Below, one piece after another: positions 1 to 8,583 of a stretch of 64,000 nt of DNA. The stretch is from Bradyrhizobium sp. CCBAU 53338. Its GTDB lineage: Bacteria; Pseudomonadota; Alphaproteobacteria; Rhizobiales; Xanthobacteraceae. The number at the start of each line of letters is the position of its first letter. The first letter of the stretch is position 1. The stretch covers positions 1,860,001 to 1,924,000 of the forward strand of contig NZ_CP030048.1 in assembly GCF_015291665.1 (NCBI RefSeq), read 5' to 3'. Made by a program: the position numbers and the translations under genes. The notes under the pieces were generated by a model, which worked only from the letters and a program-made list of their open reading frames with translations, was not told where the DNA came from and searched no databases.

Positions 1-496
1 ATCACCATACGCCAATAGCTTCATCATGTCGCGCGCCCGCTGTTGCGCAGCTCCACCGCATGTCGGCGAGCCAGGCTCGTGCTTTGATCTGCTGTCGTTG
101 GCAACATTGCCTGAGCGGCGTTGCGCCGAGCTTAGGTACGCGCGGCCGCGCTTTCAATAAAAGTTGCTTTCCTTCTTCAACAAAATCGGACTTCACAAGA
201 AGAGATGCAAATCTCCAATTCGAGAATCATATCTTCGCAGCGAGACTGACAGACGGTGCTGCTACCGTCGTCGGCCAGATGCGGACCCGGATAACTTTGA
301 CTACGCCATCTCACGATGAGATCTGAAGTACCAAAGATGATATCTGAGCAACAACTACTTGAAGAGTCGTGCTCAACGAACAACAACACAACTATTACTC
401 ATCGGATGCATTGCAATCTCTCCAGCCTCGCTCGATCCTCACTTGCGGTGAGGCTCGGGATACTCGAGTCCATATTCTTTGAGGGGGCGATTGATC
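1..496. other. Left edge, no supported gene
   Basis: I see no gene here that I can support. A 64-codon open frame on the minus strand runs off the left edge of the window; its translation matches no family I recognise. No promoter, hairpin or repeat stands out before the ribosome binding site of the next gene. Confidence 0.4.
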
Positions 497-1459
497 ATGA
501 AGAGACTGTTGGCGACGAGTTTCGCTGCTATGACGTTTTTCGGTTGGACGCAGGCGCGCGCGTTTGAGTTCGGTTATCCAGGTTACACGCAAAAGCCCGG
601 AATCACCTTGGGCGGTGGCTCCGCAGGAACGCCGCCACCAGGCTTGTATATGTTTGATCAGGCGTACACTTACCAAGCCAACATAGTTGGTCCCGGCGCT
701 CCGAACGTCGGTGGCGCGCCGACATCGGTAAAGGTGGCTGGCGTGGCATCTGGCTTGCTGTGGGTGCCCGGATGGGAAGTTCTAGGCGCACAATACAATG
801 CGGTAATCGTGCAGCCTGCAGCAATGGTGTCGATCGGAGCCCCGCTGGGTACGTCTGTATCAGGACTTCAGAATACCTACATTGTCCCGGGGGAATTGAG
901 CTGGCGACTTGGAGATAGCGGCTTCTTCGTAAAGGCCGGCTTCGGAATGTACGTGCCGGACGGGACTGTCGGGAATACTTGGTGGACCTACCAGCCCGAA
1001 TTCGTCGTTTCCTATCTCAAGGACGGTTGGAATCTGACCGCGAACCTATTCATGGAATTCAACGCAAGAAATCCGGCAACCAAGTATCAGTCTGGTGATG
1101 TCCTACATGCCGAATTCACGGCGACCAAACAGTTTGGAAATTGGACAATTGGCCCCGTCGGATACTATGTCGGTCAAATCACCGATGACCGTTCGAGCGC
1201 CTTCTATGGCAACGCGATCAACACGAACAGATACGACATTTGGGCGGTAGGCGGACTTGTCGGCTACAACTTCGGCCCGGTTCAGCTCAACATTTGGGCG
1301 ACTGACGAGATATCCGCCAAAGCATCCGGCGGCACCGCCTTCCCTGGGGCGGACACGGCGGTCGCAATAAAGGGGTGGAGCGTTTTTGGTCAACTAAGCT
1401 ATCGGCTCTGGGGACCTGATGCGCCGGCCGCCGCGCCAAAAAAGCTGGTTTACAAATAG
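497..1459 (+). CDS. MetA/SphA-type outer-membrane protein
   Basis: A 320-residue protein resembling the Phenol_MetA_deg (PF13557) family of outer-membrane beta-barrels that accompany aromatic and hydrophobic-compound degradation operons. A Sec signal peptide covers about residues 1-22, ending in an Ala-x-Ala-type site. The mature part is rich in alternating aromatic and Gly residues typical of amphipathic strands, and the chain ends near an aromatic residue. I chose the ATG at 497 rather than an in-frame start at 479 because the signal peptide begins there and a GAGGGGG ribosome binding site lies nine bases upstream. It probably lets hydrophobic substrate cross the outer membrane, which is an inference from the catabolic island to its right. 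It has no GTTC-N7-GAAC operator and stands alone. The exact substrate is unknown. Confidence 0.8.
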   Translation: MKRLLATSFAAMTFFGWTQARAFEFGYPGYTQKPGITLGGGSAGTPPPGLYMFDQAYTYQANIVGPGAPNVGGAPTSVKVAGVASGLLWVPGWEVLGAQYNAVIVQPAAMVSIGAPLGTSVSGLQNTYIVPGELSWRLGDSGFFVKAGFGMYVPDGTVGNTWWTYQPEFVVSYLKDGWNLTANLFMEFNARNPATKYQSGDVLHAEFTATKQFGNWTIGPVGYYVGQITDDRSSAFYGNAINTNRYDIWAVGGLVGYNFGPVQLNIWATDEISAKASGGTAFPGADTAVAIKGWSVFGQLSYRLWGPDAPAAAPKKLVYK

Positions 1460-2064
1460 TATCTTATAAAGATCATAGCTCGCTGGCTTTCGTTCGCACG
1501 ACGTTGGACATTTTAAACCGAGCTCGAAGACTTGCGGACCCGGTGACGGGTCCTTTCTTTTCGCGAAGGACGAGTAGCGAAAGTCGAGCGGCAATGGTTG
1601 CCCGAACTTGCCGGAAGCGAGACGCCTGCATGCTCATCCGGATTGATCCCGGCGGGTTCGAAGACTCCGTCCGGAAGAGACCCGGAGGGACGGTCCGGAC
1701 ATTGATGTGGTTTTCCGCGTGTCTGGTATGTGGGGAGACCGACCTAATGATCATGCGTTCTTGCCTCGTGTCCAGCAGTTCGACAGGCTATCGAGCCAGC
1801 TCGGAGAGGTCGTCGAGATGGTGCCTGGCGCCGGGTGAGGGGCACTGCTTTCACCTGGTCGCACGTAGCGTCGGCCCCGCAAGCGCGTCGGCGCTTCAGC
1901 GCACGCTCAGCCGACAATGGATCACCTGCCGTGTTCCGTCGGCATCGGATGGAGTGTGAGAAAGAAGCGTAGAGTGGATGTCGGACAAGTCGAGTGTCTG
2001 CGTCTCAGGTGCTTCTCGGAACATCTGCGTGACTTCACGAGGCAGGTTGAGACCGCGAGCGGTC
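1460..2064. other. Intergenic, no supported gene
   Basis: About 600 bases without a gene I can support. A 151-codon open frame covers much of it, but it has no ribosome binding site and no recognisable domain. Several short GC-rich inverted repeats (for example around 1665-1700) are not followed by a T tract. Confidence 0.4.
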
Positions 2065-2092
2065 AAAAAAAGGGGGCCGCGTATGCGGCCCC
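2065..2092 (-). terminator. Rho-independent terminator, minus strand
   Basis: A perfect eight-base-pair stem GGGGCCGC/GCGGCCCC (2073-2080 and 2085-2092) encloses a four-base loop. On the minus strand it is followed by seven T (plus-strand A at 2065-2071). It reads correctly only for leftward transcription, and no leftward protein gene ends here, which supports the small RNA call. Confidence 0.75.
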
Positions 2093-2150
2093 TAGAAGTG
2101 CATGTCGGGAGGACATGCAAGGGAGTGAACAAGTGGTCACGAACCCCGCC
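2065..2150 (-). ncRNA. Candidate small RNA with anti-Shine-Dalgarno loop
   Basis: Read on the minus strand, about 86 bases carry three linked signals. First, a TTGACA -35 box at 2179-2174. Second, a hairpin with stem GCATGTC/GACATGC (plus-strand 2100-2118) whose five-base loop reads CTCCC, giving a CCUCCC anti-Shine-Dalgarno motif, with a further CTCCC just upstream. Third, a GC-rich terminator hairpin followed by seven T. No open reading frame fits. Anti-SD loops followed by a Rho-independent terminator are the hallmark of known alphaproteobacterial trans-acting sRNAs (alpha-r14 and CcsR-like families); membership in a named family is not claimed. The 5' end is a guess because the -10 box is weak. 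Confidence 0.5.
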
Positions 2151-2173
2151 TACCTAGATAGTTTTATTTACAG

Positions 2174-2208
2174 TGTCAATTTAATTGTTCGCGATGATAA
2201 ACTTGACA
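2174..2208. promoter_or_regulatory. Back-to-back promoters with inverted repeats
   Basis: Two TTGACA boxes face away from each other: one on the minus strand at 2179-2174 (toward the small RNA) and one on the plus strand at 2203-2208 (toward 2300/2793). The plus-strand box overlaps the inverted repeat ACAGT-gtta-ACTGT (2206-2219), a plausible protein binding site. The region is AT-rich compared with its surroundings. The -10 boxes are not convincing, so start points are uncertain. Confidence 0.4.
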
Positions 2209-2299
2209 GTGTTAACTGTAAGATCCAGATTGCATCAAAAGGTAGGAGGTCATCGCAAGAGCTCCGTACAGTCTCAGGGCTTTTAAAAAAGGGGGAACA

Positions 2300-2608
2300 T
2301 TGACGGCTCAGCTGGATAAAGCGGCGATTGACGGGGACATAGCGCAAGTCTCGCTAGGAGTCGTTGCGATAGCCATCGACCGGAAACGCAATGCTTTTGA
2401 CGTCGCCGTGAGCAAGGCCCGTGCAGGATTCCATTGTTCGATAGAGCAATCGATCGAAGCCGAGGTTGGTGGGCTATGCAGCTCAGTTCGCGTCTCGGGT
2501 CGTGGAACTCCGAGCGGATCGTTGGTCGGGAAAGACTTCGGAAGAGAGCGATGGCCGTCAGCCTCCAAGATCGCTGCTCGCCGCAGGTCGGGTGGGCTGT
2601 GGGCATAG
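2300..2608 (+). CDS. Doubtful small protein, unrecognised
   Basis: A 102-codon frame starting at TTG. It is listed only because a GGGGGA ribosome binding site lies directly upstream and a TTGACA box lies about 90 bases upstream. The translation matches no family I know and its C-terminal third is Arg/Ser-rich, as expected of a chance frame in GC-rich DNA. Longer frames exist on the opposite strand, equally unsupported. It could be the 5' piece of a frameshifted gene continuing toward 2793. The region 2609-2792 holds nothing else I can name. Confidence 0.2.
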   Translation: MTAQLDKAAIDGDIAQVSLGVVAIAIDRKRNAFDVAVSKARAGFHCSIEQSIEAEVGGLCSSVRVSGRGTPSGSLVGKDFGRERWPSASKIAARRRSGGLWA

Positions 2609-2792
2609 GGGCAATGCCACGGCCCACCCGCTCTGAGCAGCGTCTTGAGAGCGGGCGTTTCCAGAAGTGGCTGGAACGGGAGTCTGCGGTTCGCGGCACC
2701 GGCGCAATTGTCCCCACAAGAAATTGAGAGATCGTTGCCCGCTTTTGGGGGTGCCACTCAATCGAGGTTAGAGCGCGGAGATCGGTTCGGCA

Positions 2793-4007
2793 ATGTTGGA
2801 CTTGACGGCGGGCATAAAGCCGAAAGTGGATCAGCTGACCAATTGTCTCGCAGCAGCGTTAGCTCTTGAGCAGGATTCGCAGTTGCGCGCGCATCTATCG
2901 ACCATCGCGAGACGACCTGAAGCGCTTGCTCTCTCAACTAAAACAATGACTGTGCCCGTCGAGATTGCATCGGAGCGCATCGAGCTCGCCTCCGAACACG
3001 CAACCAATGCCGCTCTTGACGGGATCGATTTTGAGGCTAACAGCGCCTTCAAGGAGCGGTTGCGAGCTCAGATCGCGAGAACACGGAGGCAAGCCGAACA
3101 ACTGCTCTTTCCATTTTTTTCGCACACCAGTGTGCCTTCGCGTTCGGAATTCGACGCTTTGTGCAAATGGGCGCCCACTATGGGAATTGCCGCGAACGAG
3201 CTTGGCCAACAGATAGTTGAGATGAGTGATTGCTGGCGGGAGCCAGCGCTGAATGAGTGGGCGCACAGCGGACCATCACGTTACGGCGCTGCAGTTCGGT
3301 ACTCGGCCCTCTTACGCATGCAGGCTCATCTCGTGCTGTTGCGCAGTAGCGTGCGAGCGTCTGCAGGAGCGGCAACAGTGCCGCGTTCGTTTCCTTTGAC
3401 AGACCACTCGCCGACTCTCTTTCTAACGCGGGAAAGAGTTGTTTGGCTCGCTGCCGCGGCGGCGCGATGGGCAGCATCGCTTGGTACAAGCCTCGTTGAG
3501 GGCTATTTGCGAGTGCTGGGAAGCGCAAGGCACGAGATCGAGGTCTTCGATGCGCTTTTCGGCCTGGTTTCGATAGCGCTGGCGCATAAAGAGAGCAGAG
3601 AGGATATCGCGAGGATACTCGAGATGAAGGGTGCTGCCATTGTGGAGGCGGCACCTACAAGGAGCGACTACGTTGCTGCCGCATTTCGATCCGCTTTGGG
3701 CATTCTGCGGCGACCGCATATTCGTGTGGATATTTCCTCGCTTACCCGTCTAGGTTGGAAGGCCGATCCGAGCGGAGACGGGTTGGCGTACCCGGAAGCC
3801 TTCCGCTTGGATCCTACGGAAATCGGCTCGCAGGGGCACATGCTTGGGTTTGCCGTTTTACCGATTATTCTAGGTGCCGACGTCAGGCTGCACTACCCGC
3901 GGTCCAAAGCGCGAGTCTCGCGGCTTGTTCCTCCGCCGGGCGAACTTTGTACACTCATCAAACGAGCTTGGTCTTCCGACTTGGCAAGCGGCTGCTCGTG
4001 CTTCTGA
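2793..4007 (+). CDS. Hypothetical protein, 404 aa
   Basis: I do not recognise this protein. It is predicted soluble and largely helical, Ala/Leu/Arg-rich, without a signal peptide or clear membrane segment. Its length without interruption in GC-rich DNA and a regular codon pattern argue that it is, or recently was, a gene. A weak GCGGAG lies about 11 bases before the ATG. It runs toward the HxlR gene on the opposite strand, with 38 bases between their ends. It lies outside the operator-defined regulon. It could be a decaying gene; no catalytic motif is visible. Confidence 0.5.
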   Translation: MLDLTAGIKPKVDQLTNCLAAALALEQDSQLRAHLSTIARRPEALALSTKTMTVPVEIASERIELASEHATNAALDGIDFEANSAFKERLRAQIARTRRQAEQLLFPFFSHTSVPSRSEFDALCKWAPTMGIAANELGQQIVEMSDCWREPALNEWAHSGPSRYGAAVRYSALLRMQAHLVLLRSSVRASAGAATVPRSFPLTDHSPTLFLTRERVVWLAAAAARWAASLGTSLVEGYLRVLGSARHEIEVFDALFGLVSIALAHKESREDIARILEMKGAAIVEAAPTRSDYVAAAFRSALGILRRPHIRVDISSLTRLGWKADPSGDGLAYPEAFRLDPTEIGSQGHMLGFAVLPIILGADVRLHYPRSKARVSRLVPPPGELCTLIKRAWSSDLASGCSCF

Positions 4008-4045
4008 CGCGCCCCGATCCCCAGGACCGATCGACGTCAACGCGA

Positions 4046-4555
4046 TCACGCCACGTGGTCAGATTGGTGTGCTGCCGTGGCGTGATTCGAGGTCGATTGA
4101 GCGGGATGAGCACCAGGTCCGAGGTGCGCGACGACGTCTTTTGCCGACAACGGCTCACCACATTCCGAGCAAACCATGACAGGATCGAAAAGTTTACCGC
4201 ACTTCTTGTGCTCATGAACGATCGGACGACCGCGCTCGTCCGCCAGGTGCGTGTCTCCCCAATGGACGAGTGCCATCATAATTGGATGGAGATCCAGACC
4301 CTTCTGCGTCAGAATGTACTCATAACGTTTAGGAGATTCCTGATACGGCACGCGACGTAAAACACCGTTCCGCACAAGCTTCTTGAGGCGCTCGGCAAGC
4401 AGGTGCCGTGTGATACCAAGTGCCGATTGAAATTGCTCGAACCGTCGCTTGCGCAGGAAAGATTCCCGAAGAATGAGCAGAGTCCACCGGTCGCCGATCA
4501 CACCGATAGTGCGTGCCAGCGAACAGGGCTCCTCTTCCAGAGTGTCCCATTTCAT
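4046..4555 (-). CDS. HxlR-family transcriptional regulator
   Basis: A 169-residue winged-helix regulator of the HxlR family. The family signature, an N-terminal Cys followed by a helix with a Gly-Asp-Arg-Trp turn, is seen at C11 and G21-W24. The wing and recognition helix fall at about residues 38-85. Unlike typical HxlR proteins of about 110-130 residues, it has a C-terminal tail with three Cys (C119, C129, C132) that could form a small metal or redox site. It is divergent from the isomerase gene at 4779, and a strong palindromic operator at 4697 lies in the shared 223-base gap. It therefore probably controls, or is controlled with, the island. HxlR proteins often sense reactive electrophiles; the ligand here is unknown. 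Confidence 0.9.
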   Translation of the reverse strand: MKWDTLEEEPCSLARTIGVIGDRWTLLILRESFLRKRRFEQFQSALGITRHLLAERLKKLVRNGVLRRVPYQESPKRYEYILTQKGLDLHPIMMALVHWGDTHLADERGRPIVHEHKKCGKLFDPVMVCSECGEPLSAKDVVAHLGPGAHPAQSTSNHATAAHQSDHVA

Positions 4556-4690
4556 TCCAATTACTCCAGCATAGCTTTCCCGATCCGTCGGTCGGAGTCG
4601 TGGATTCCGTGAATCCTCATTCTAAATGGGTACTGTGGAAAAGCAACGCCAGCCCGTTGAGCCCATCAGATTGGGAGAGGCAAGCGAATG

Positions 4691-4711
4691 TTGACAGTTC
4701 TATTTTGGAAC
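4691..4711 (+). promoter_or_regulatory. TTGACA promoter with GTTC-N7-GAAC operator
   Basis: TTGACA (4691-4696) is immediately followed by GTTCTATTTTGGAAC (4697-4711), an intact copy of the island-wide palindrome, and then by GATAAG as a possible -10. The operator occupies the space between -35 and -10, the classic repressor position. It serves the isomerase gene at 4779 and may also affect the divergent HxlR gene. Confidence 0.75.
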
Positions 4712-4778
4712 GATAAGTATAAGTTGCTACCTGCCTGCGACACTCGATGTTGCTGCTGTCAACTAGGAGAGAAGACCC

Positions 4779-5417
4779 GTGCCAGATTCGCTGAAGGTGG
4801 AATTTTTGTTCGATTTCGGCAGCCCGAACGCCTACCTCGCAGAGAGGGTCATTCCCTCAATTGAGCGTCGGACGGGGGTGAAGTTCCAATATGTGCCCAT
4901 CTTGCTCGGCGGGATTTTTAAGGCCACCGGTAATATGTCGCCCTTCGAGTCGCTGCGCGGCATCAAGAATAAGCCGGAGTACAATACGCTCGAAATGAAA
5001 CGCTTTTTCCAGCGGCACAACATCACGAATTTTCAACAGAATCCATTTTTCCCGGTCAATACTTTGATGTTGATGCGTGGCGCGGTCGCCGCCCAATTGG
5101 AGGGCGTGTTCGAGCCTTACTTTCGCGCGGGGTATCACCACATGTGGGAGAACCCGAAAAAGATGGACGACGTCGAAACCTTCCGCGCCGCATTCAAGTC
5201 TTCCGGCGTCGATATCGACCGGTTGATGGAGCGTGCGCAGCATGACGACGTCAAGAAGCGACTGGCCGACTTGACCGCCGACGCCGTTAACCGTGGCGCC
5301 TTCGGATCTCCGACCTTTTTCGTCGGCAAGGAGATGTTCTTCGGCAAAGACCAGCTTCGGGACGTGGAAGAATCGATTCTCGAGCAGATGCAGAAGCGCG
5401 CGCCCCAGCCGGTATAA
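4779..5417 (+). CDS. 2-hydroxychromene-2-carboxylate isomerase-like (DsbA family)
   Basis: A 212-residue thioredoxin-fold protein of the kappa-GST/HCCA isomerase family. The N-terminal strand ends in Phe-Asp-Phe-Gly-Ser-Pro (residues 10-15), which carries the Ser used for glutathione activation in the family. The C-terminal Gly-Ser-Pro-Thr-Phe-Phe-Val motif (about 182-188) is the cis-Pro region. Family members catalyse glutathione-dependent isomerisation in aromatic-ring degradation. The start is GTG, after a purine-rich stretch. The gene follows the operator at 4697, and a decayed CoA-transferase follows it. A second isomerase lies at 15843 and a broken copy at 40362. The real substrate is not known. 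Confidence 0.87.
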   Translation: MPDSLKVEFLFDFGSPNAYLAERVIPSIERRTGVKFQYVPILLGGIFKATGNMSPFESLRGIKNKPEYNTLEMKRFFQRHNITNFQQNPFFPVNTLMLMRGAVAAQLEGVFEPYFRAGYHHMWENPKKMDDVETFRAAFKSSGVDIDRLMERAQHDDVKKRLADLTADAVNRGAFGSPTFFVGKEMFFGKDQLRDVEESILEQMQKRAPQPV

Positions 5418-5499
5418 AATTGCCGCGAACGCGTCGCTCTTAGTAGAGGATAGTTCAAGGGCGGACAAATGCATGTCGGCGCCGCCTAGGCGGTAGGTT

Positions 5500-5765
5500 C
5501 CTTGAACTGACGGGGATGGTCTCAGGGCCATTCACGACGATGCCTTCTGGTGGATCAAGGAGCGGACGTAATCAAGATCGAGCCGGTCGTCGGGATATTT
5601 CTCGACGGAGCCGCGCCCTGGTCGGGTTTCCGGGCTTTTTCCCAAATCGCTGCTCACTCGCGATCGACATGCGCGAGGAAGGTCGTGAGGTGATCGAGAA
5701 GATGGCTGGCCAATGCGGCATTCTAGCCCTGAACTTCCGGGCACGATGGCGGGCTTCGCCTAGGG
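5500..5765 (+). pseudogene. CoA-transferase remnant (5' part)
   Basis: Fragments in shifting frames match the first 110 or so residues of the intact CaiB/BaiF CoA transferase at 40634. Recognisable pieces are Leu-Thr-Gly-Met-Val-Ser-Gly-Pro-Phe, Ala-Asp-Val-Ile-Lys-Ile-Glu-Pro, Gly-Asp-Ile-Ser-Arg-Arg-Ser-Arg and Ser-Leu-Ala-Ile-Asp. At least two frameshifts separate them and the rest of the gene is missing. It sits right after the intact isomerase, the same order as the isomerase-remnant/CoA-transferase pair at 40 kb, so it is the broken half of a duplicated cassette. Confidence 0.8.
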
Positions 5766-5865
5766 CGCCGAGCACACGGAATCTTCTGCCTTGGATTCAG
5801 CGCCGCGTATTCCGCTGTTTTAGGCCCGATGAAATGGCTTGGTTTCGCGGCACCTCGCTGCTTTC

Positions 5866-6130
5866 ATGCGTGCGCGAATGGCTTAGCAGTCCGGTATCGA
5901 TCATAAGGTGCACGACGTGGATGTTCGTCGGCCCAATTCACGCCCGATAGGTCGCAAAACCGCTCCCATCTCGAAGACTGGTGGCTGCTTCTGCGAACAT
6001 GATGATGAGGCGGCTCGGATATCATATGGTGAGCGACTCGCGGCGGACCAGAAAGCTGGCGTAGCGAACGGACTTCCATGCCATGAGGAGCAGTCTTCGG
6101 TGGTCTCGTGCGACGGCTTGGCCCGTTCGC
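5866..6130 (-). pseudogene. SDR remnant
   Basis: On the minus strand, frameshifted fragments match the SDRs at 6630 and 35917. The clearest is an Asn-Ile-His-Val-Val-His-Leu-Met-Ile-Asp run, restored by adding one base at about 5940. An upstream Glu-Thr-Thr-Glu piece and a degraded Gly-Phe-Leu-Val-Gly-Arg-Glu-like piece follow the same order as the intact genes. The N-terminal nucleotide-binding part and the C-terminus are absent. It is the leftover of a fifth SDR_c10 copy. Confidence 0.65.
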
Positions 6131-6307
6131 GCCTCCATTGAACGGGCAGATCTCACAATTTATCGACGTGCACCTGCAATTTTGCAGACTTGCGTCTGCA
6201 GATGCAAACGACATAGCAGCCTACCGCGAGCCGCCAAGCCACCGCAGCTCCGATGAGCTCTTCGCCTCCCGAGAATTGCAACCCCGCTCCTCGACACCGG
6301 TTCAATC

Positions 6308-6322
6308 GTTCTAATTTAAAAC
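6308..6322 (+). promoter_or_regulatory. Weak GTTC-N7-GAAC site
   Basis: GTTCTAATTTAAAAC keeps the left arm and AT-rich centre of the island operator, but the right arm is AAAC. No TTGAC box precedes it. It lies 97 bases upstream of the strong site and may be an auxiliary or relic site. Confidence 0.35.
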
Positions 6323-6397
6323 TCACATTTAGCTGAGAAAGCTTCTCTGTAGGTCAGCCTTTAGGGCCGCAAAGGAGGTCTGGTTTGAAAATACTCA

Positions 6398-6419
6398 TTG
6401 ACTAGTTCTAAAAAAGAAC
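6398..6419 (+). promoter_or_regulatory. TTGAC promoter with strong operator
   Basis: TTGACT (6398-6403) is followed by AGTTCTAAAAAAGAACT (6404-6420), the best copy of the island palindrome, with TGTACT as a possible -10. It is 210 bases before the SDR at 6630 and should control the whole run of genes to 13562. The long untranslated leader holds no hairpin or open frame I can support. Confidence 0.8.
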
Positions 6420-6629
6420 TGTACTTATGCCGCAACGAGATCGAGAGGAGCAGTGGCCGGCGCAGCGGGGGAGCTCGAAAATGCGTCGGTTGGCGTGCCT
6501 CGGTGACCTCGCCCGGAGCTCGGGGGAGCGGTCGTCGGAGACCGGCAGAACCCATCAGAGGAACCTCGCCGAGATCGCAAAGATCGAGCCGCCGGTTCAG
6601 CAAGATTTCAGGTCCAAGAGGAGAGCAGC

Positions 6630-7367
6630 ATGCAGAAGAGAAATGCCACCGTGGCCGTGATCGGTGCCGGCGACTACATCGGCGGGGAGATCGCCAAGAA
6701 GTTTGCTGCCGAAGGCTTCACCGTATTCGCTGGCCGTCGCAACGGCGATAAATTGGCTCCCTTAGTCAAGGAGATTGAGGAAGCAGGGGGCGAGATCCAT
6801 GCCCGCTCGCTCGACGCTCGCAAGGAGGAGGAGATCATTTCCTTCCTCAATGACGCAGACAAGCACGCGCCTCTCGAAGTTTGCATTTTCAACATCGGCG
6901 CGAACGTCAATTTCCCGATTCTGGATACTACCGAACGTGTATTCCGAAAAGTTTGGGAGATGGCCTGCTATTCCGGTTTTCTGGCAGGGCGTGAGGCTGC
7001 GCGGCTGATGTTGCCGCGCGGTGGCGGCAACATCTTCTTCACCGGCGCGACCGCTTCGCTGCGCGGGAGCTCCGGCTTTGCGGCCTTTGCGAGCGCCAAA
7101 TTCGGGCTGCGTGCAGTCGCCCAGGCTATGGCGCGTGAATTGGGGCCAAAGAACATCCACGTTGCGCATCTCGTTATCGATTCCGGCGTCGACACCGAGT
7201 GGGTGCGGCAGCGTCGGATCGAGGCGCTCGGGCCGAATGCACTCGACGATCCCGAGGCGTTGATGCCGCCATCATCGGTCGCTGCGTCCTACTGGCAGCT
7301 CTACCAACAACCGAAGAGCGCCTGGACGTTCGAGCTAGAAATCCGTCCATTCGGCGAGAAGTGGTAG
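6630..7367 (+). CDS. SDR_c10-type short-chain dehydrogenase
   Basis: A 245-residue Rossmann protein of the short-chain dehydrogenase/reductase superfamily. The cofactor loop reads Gly-Ala-Gly-Asp-Tyr-Ile-Gly-Gly (12-19), a variant of the canonical Gly motif. The active site is non-canonical: the position of the catalytic Ser is Ala140 and the YxxxK motif is Phe153-xxx-Lys157. This agrees with the SDR_c10 subgroup (cd05373), described as having Phe in place of Tyr. Its reaction is therefore uncertain; it may be a reductase using another proton donor or a non-redox enzyme. It is the first gene of the operator-controlled operon, 11 bases before the acyl-CoA dehydrogenase. Close paralogues lie at 12858, 16427 and 35917. 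Confidence 0.88.
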   Translation: MQKRNATVAVIGAGDYIGGEIAKKFAAEGFTVFAGRRNGDKLAPLVKEIEEAGGEIHARSLDARKEEEIISFLNDADKHAPLEVCIFNIGANVNFPILDTTERVFRKVWEMACYSGFLAGREAARLMLPRGGGNIFFTGATASLRGSSGFAAFASAKFGLRAVAQAMARELGPKNIHVAHLVIDSGVDTEWVRQRRIEALGPNALDDPEALMPPSSVAASYWQLYQQPKSAWTFELEIRPFGEKW

Positions 7368-7378
7368 GAGCGCTTCCG

Positions 7379-8560
7379 ATGGAATTGGCTCTCTCGCCGG
7401 AAGATGCGGCGTTTCGCGAGGAAGTACGCACCTTCATTGCAGAAAACTATCCGGCGGAGATGCGAGTTCCGAATCCGGAGACGGACCTGAGCAAGGAGCA
7501 GTCGCTTCTCTGGCATCGCATCCTTCACGACAAGGGGTGGATCGCGCCACTCTGGCCGAAGGAATATGGTGGTCCTGGGTGGTCGATCACGCGCCAATTT
7601 ATTTTTGATCAGGAGACGTCTCGCGCCGGCACGCTCCCGCCGTTGGCCTTCAGTATTACCATGGTTGGCCCGGTCATCTACACGTTCGGAAATGAGGCGC
7701 AGAAGAAGAAGTTTTTGCCGCGCATCCTTTCTGGGGAGGACTGGTGGTGCCAGGGCTATTCGGAGCCGGGTTCTGGTTCGGATCTCGCGACCGTTCGCAC
7801 GAGGGCGGTAAGGGATGGTGACCACTATGTCGTCAACGGTCATAAGACCTGGACCACGCTGGCCCAGAACGCGGACTGGATCTTCTGCCTTGTTCGTACT
7901 GATCCGACGGCCAAACCGCAGTCCGGCATCTCCTTCCTCCTGATCGACATGAGGTCGCCGGGCGTCACAGTGCGTCCGATCATCACGATCGACGGTAGTC
8001 ACGAGGTAAACGACGTCTTCTTGGAAAACGTACGCGTTCCCGCCGAGAATCTAGTTGGCGAGGAGAACAAAGGCTGGACCTACGCCAAATTCCTGCTCGG
8101 CAATGAGCGCACCACAATGGCCGGCATCGGTCGTTCGACACGCTATATCAACAAGCTGAAGCAGATCGTGAAGGCCGAGATCCCGGCCGACGATCCTGCG
8201 CATTTCGAGTTTCTTCGCGACATCGCCCGCGTTGAGCTTGACGTGTTGGCGCTTGAGGCGACCCAGCTCCGCGTCGTCGCACAGATGTCGCGCGGAATCG
8301 ATCCGGGACCTGCGGCATCACTGTTCAAGATTCGCGGTACCGAGATATTCCAGAACATCACCGAATTAACCCATCGCGCGATCGGCAACTACGGGCTCGC
8401 TCTTCGCGAGCAGCCGATCAGCGACAACCACTTCATGCCGGGTCCCGCCTACGGACACACCGCATCTGAGAAATACCTCAACTCGCGCAAGCTCAGCATC
8501 TTCGGCGGGTCGAACGAAATCCAACGCAACATCATTGCCAAAGCGGTGCTCGGTCTCTAG
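7379..8560 (+). CDS. Acyl-CoA dehydrogenase, subunit or isoenzyme 1
   Basis: A 393-residue flavoprotein of the acyl-CoA dehydrogenase family, complete through the N-terminal helical, middle beta and C-terminal helical domains. The FAD/substrate loop Tyr-Ser-Glu-Pro-Gly-Ser-Gly-Ser-Asp lies near 124-132. Where MCAD has its catalytic Glu376, this protein has Ile-Phe-Gly-Gly-Ser-Asn-Glu, so the base must come from elsewhere or from a partner. The ATG at 7379 with TAGGAG eight bases upstream is preferred to longer in-frame starts inside the preceding SDR gene. Another family member follows 23 bases downstream, which suggests an alpha2beta2 enzyme like those of steroid and alicyclic CoA-ester degradation. 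Electrons would pass to the EtfBA at 19922. Confidence 0.92.
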   Translation: MELALSPEDAAFREEVRTFIAENYPAEMRVPNPETDLSKEQSLLWHRILHDKGWIAPLWPKEYGGPGWSITRQFIFDQETSRAGTLPPLAFSITMVGPVIYTFGNEAQKKKFLPRILSGEDWWCQGYSEPGSGSDLATVRTRAVRDGDHYVVNGHKTWTTLAQNADWIFCLVRTDPTAKPQSGISFLLIDMRSPGVTVRPIITIDGSHEVNDVFLENVRVPAENLVGEENKGWTYAKFLLGNERTTMAGIGRSTRYINKLKQIVKAEIPADDPAHFEFLRDIARVELDVLALEATQLRVVAQMSRGIDPGPAASLFKIRGTEIFQNITELTHRAIGNYGLALREQPISDNHFMPGPAYGHTASEKYLNSRKLSIFGGSNEIQRNIIAKAVLGL

Positions 8561-8583
8561 CCGCAGCTTATCGAGAGGATCGG

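Noticed and set aside
1504..1959. 151-codon open frame
   Set aside because: No ribosome binding site, no recognisable domain and a composition typical of chance frames in GC-rich DNA.
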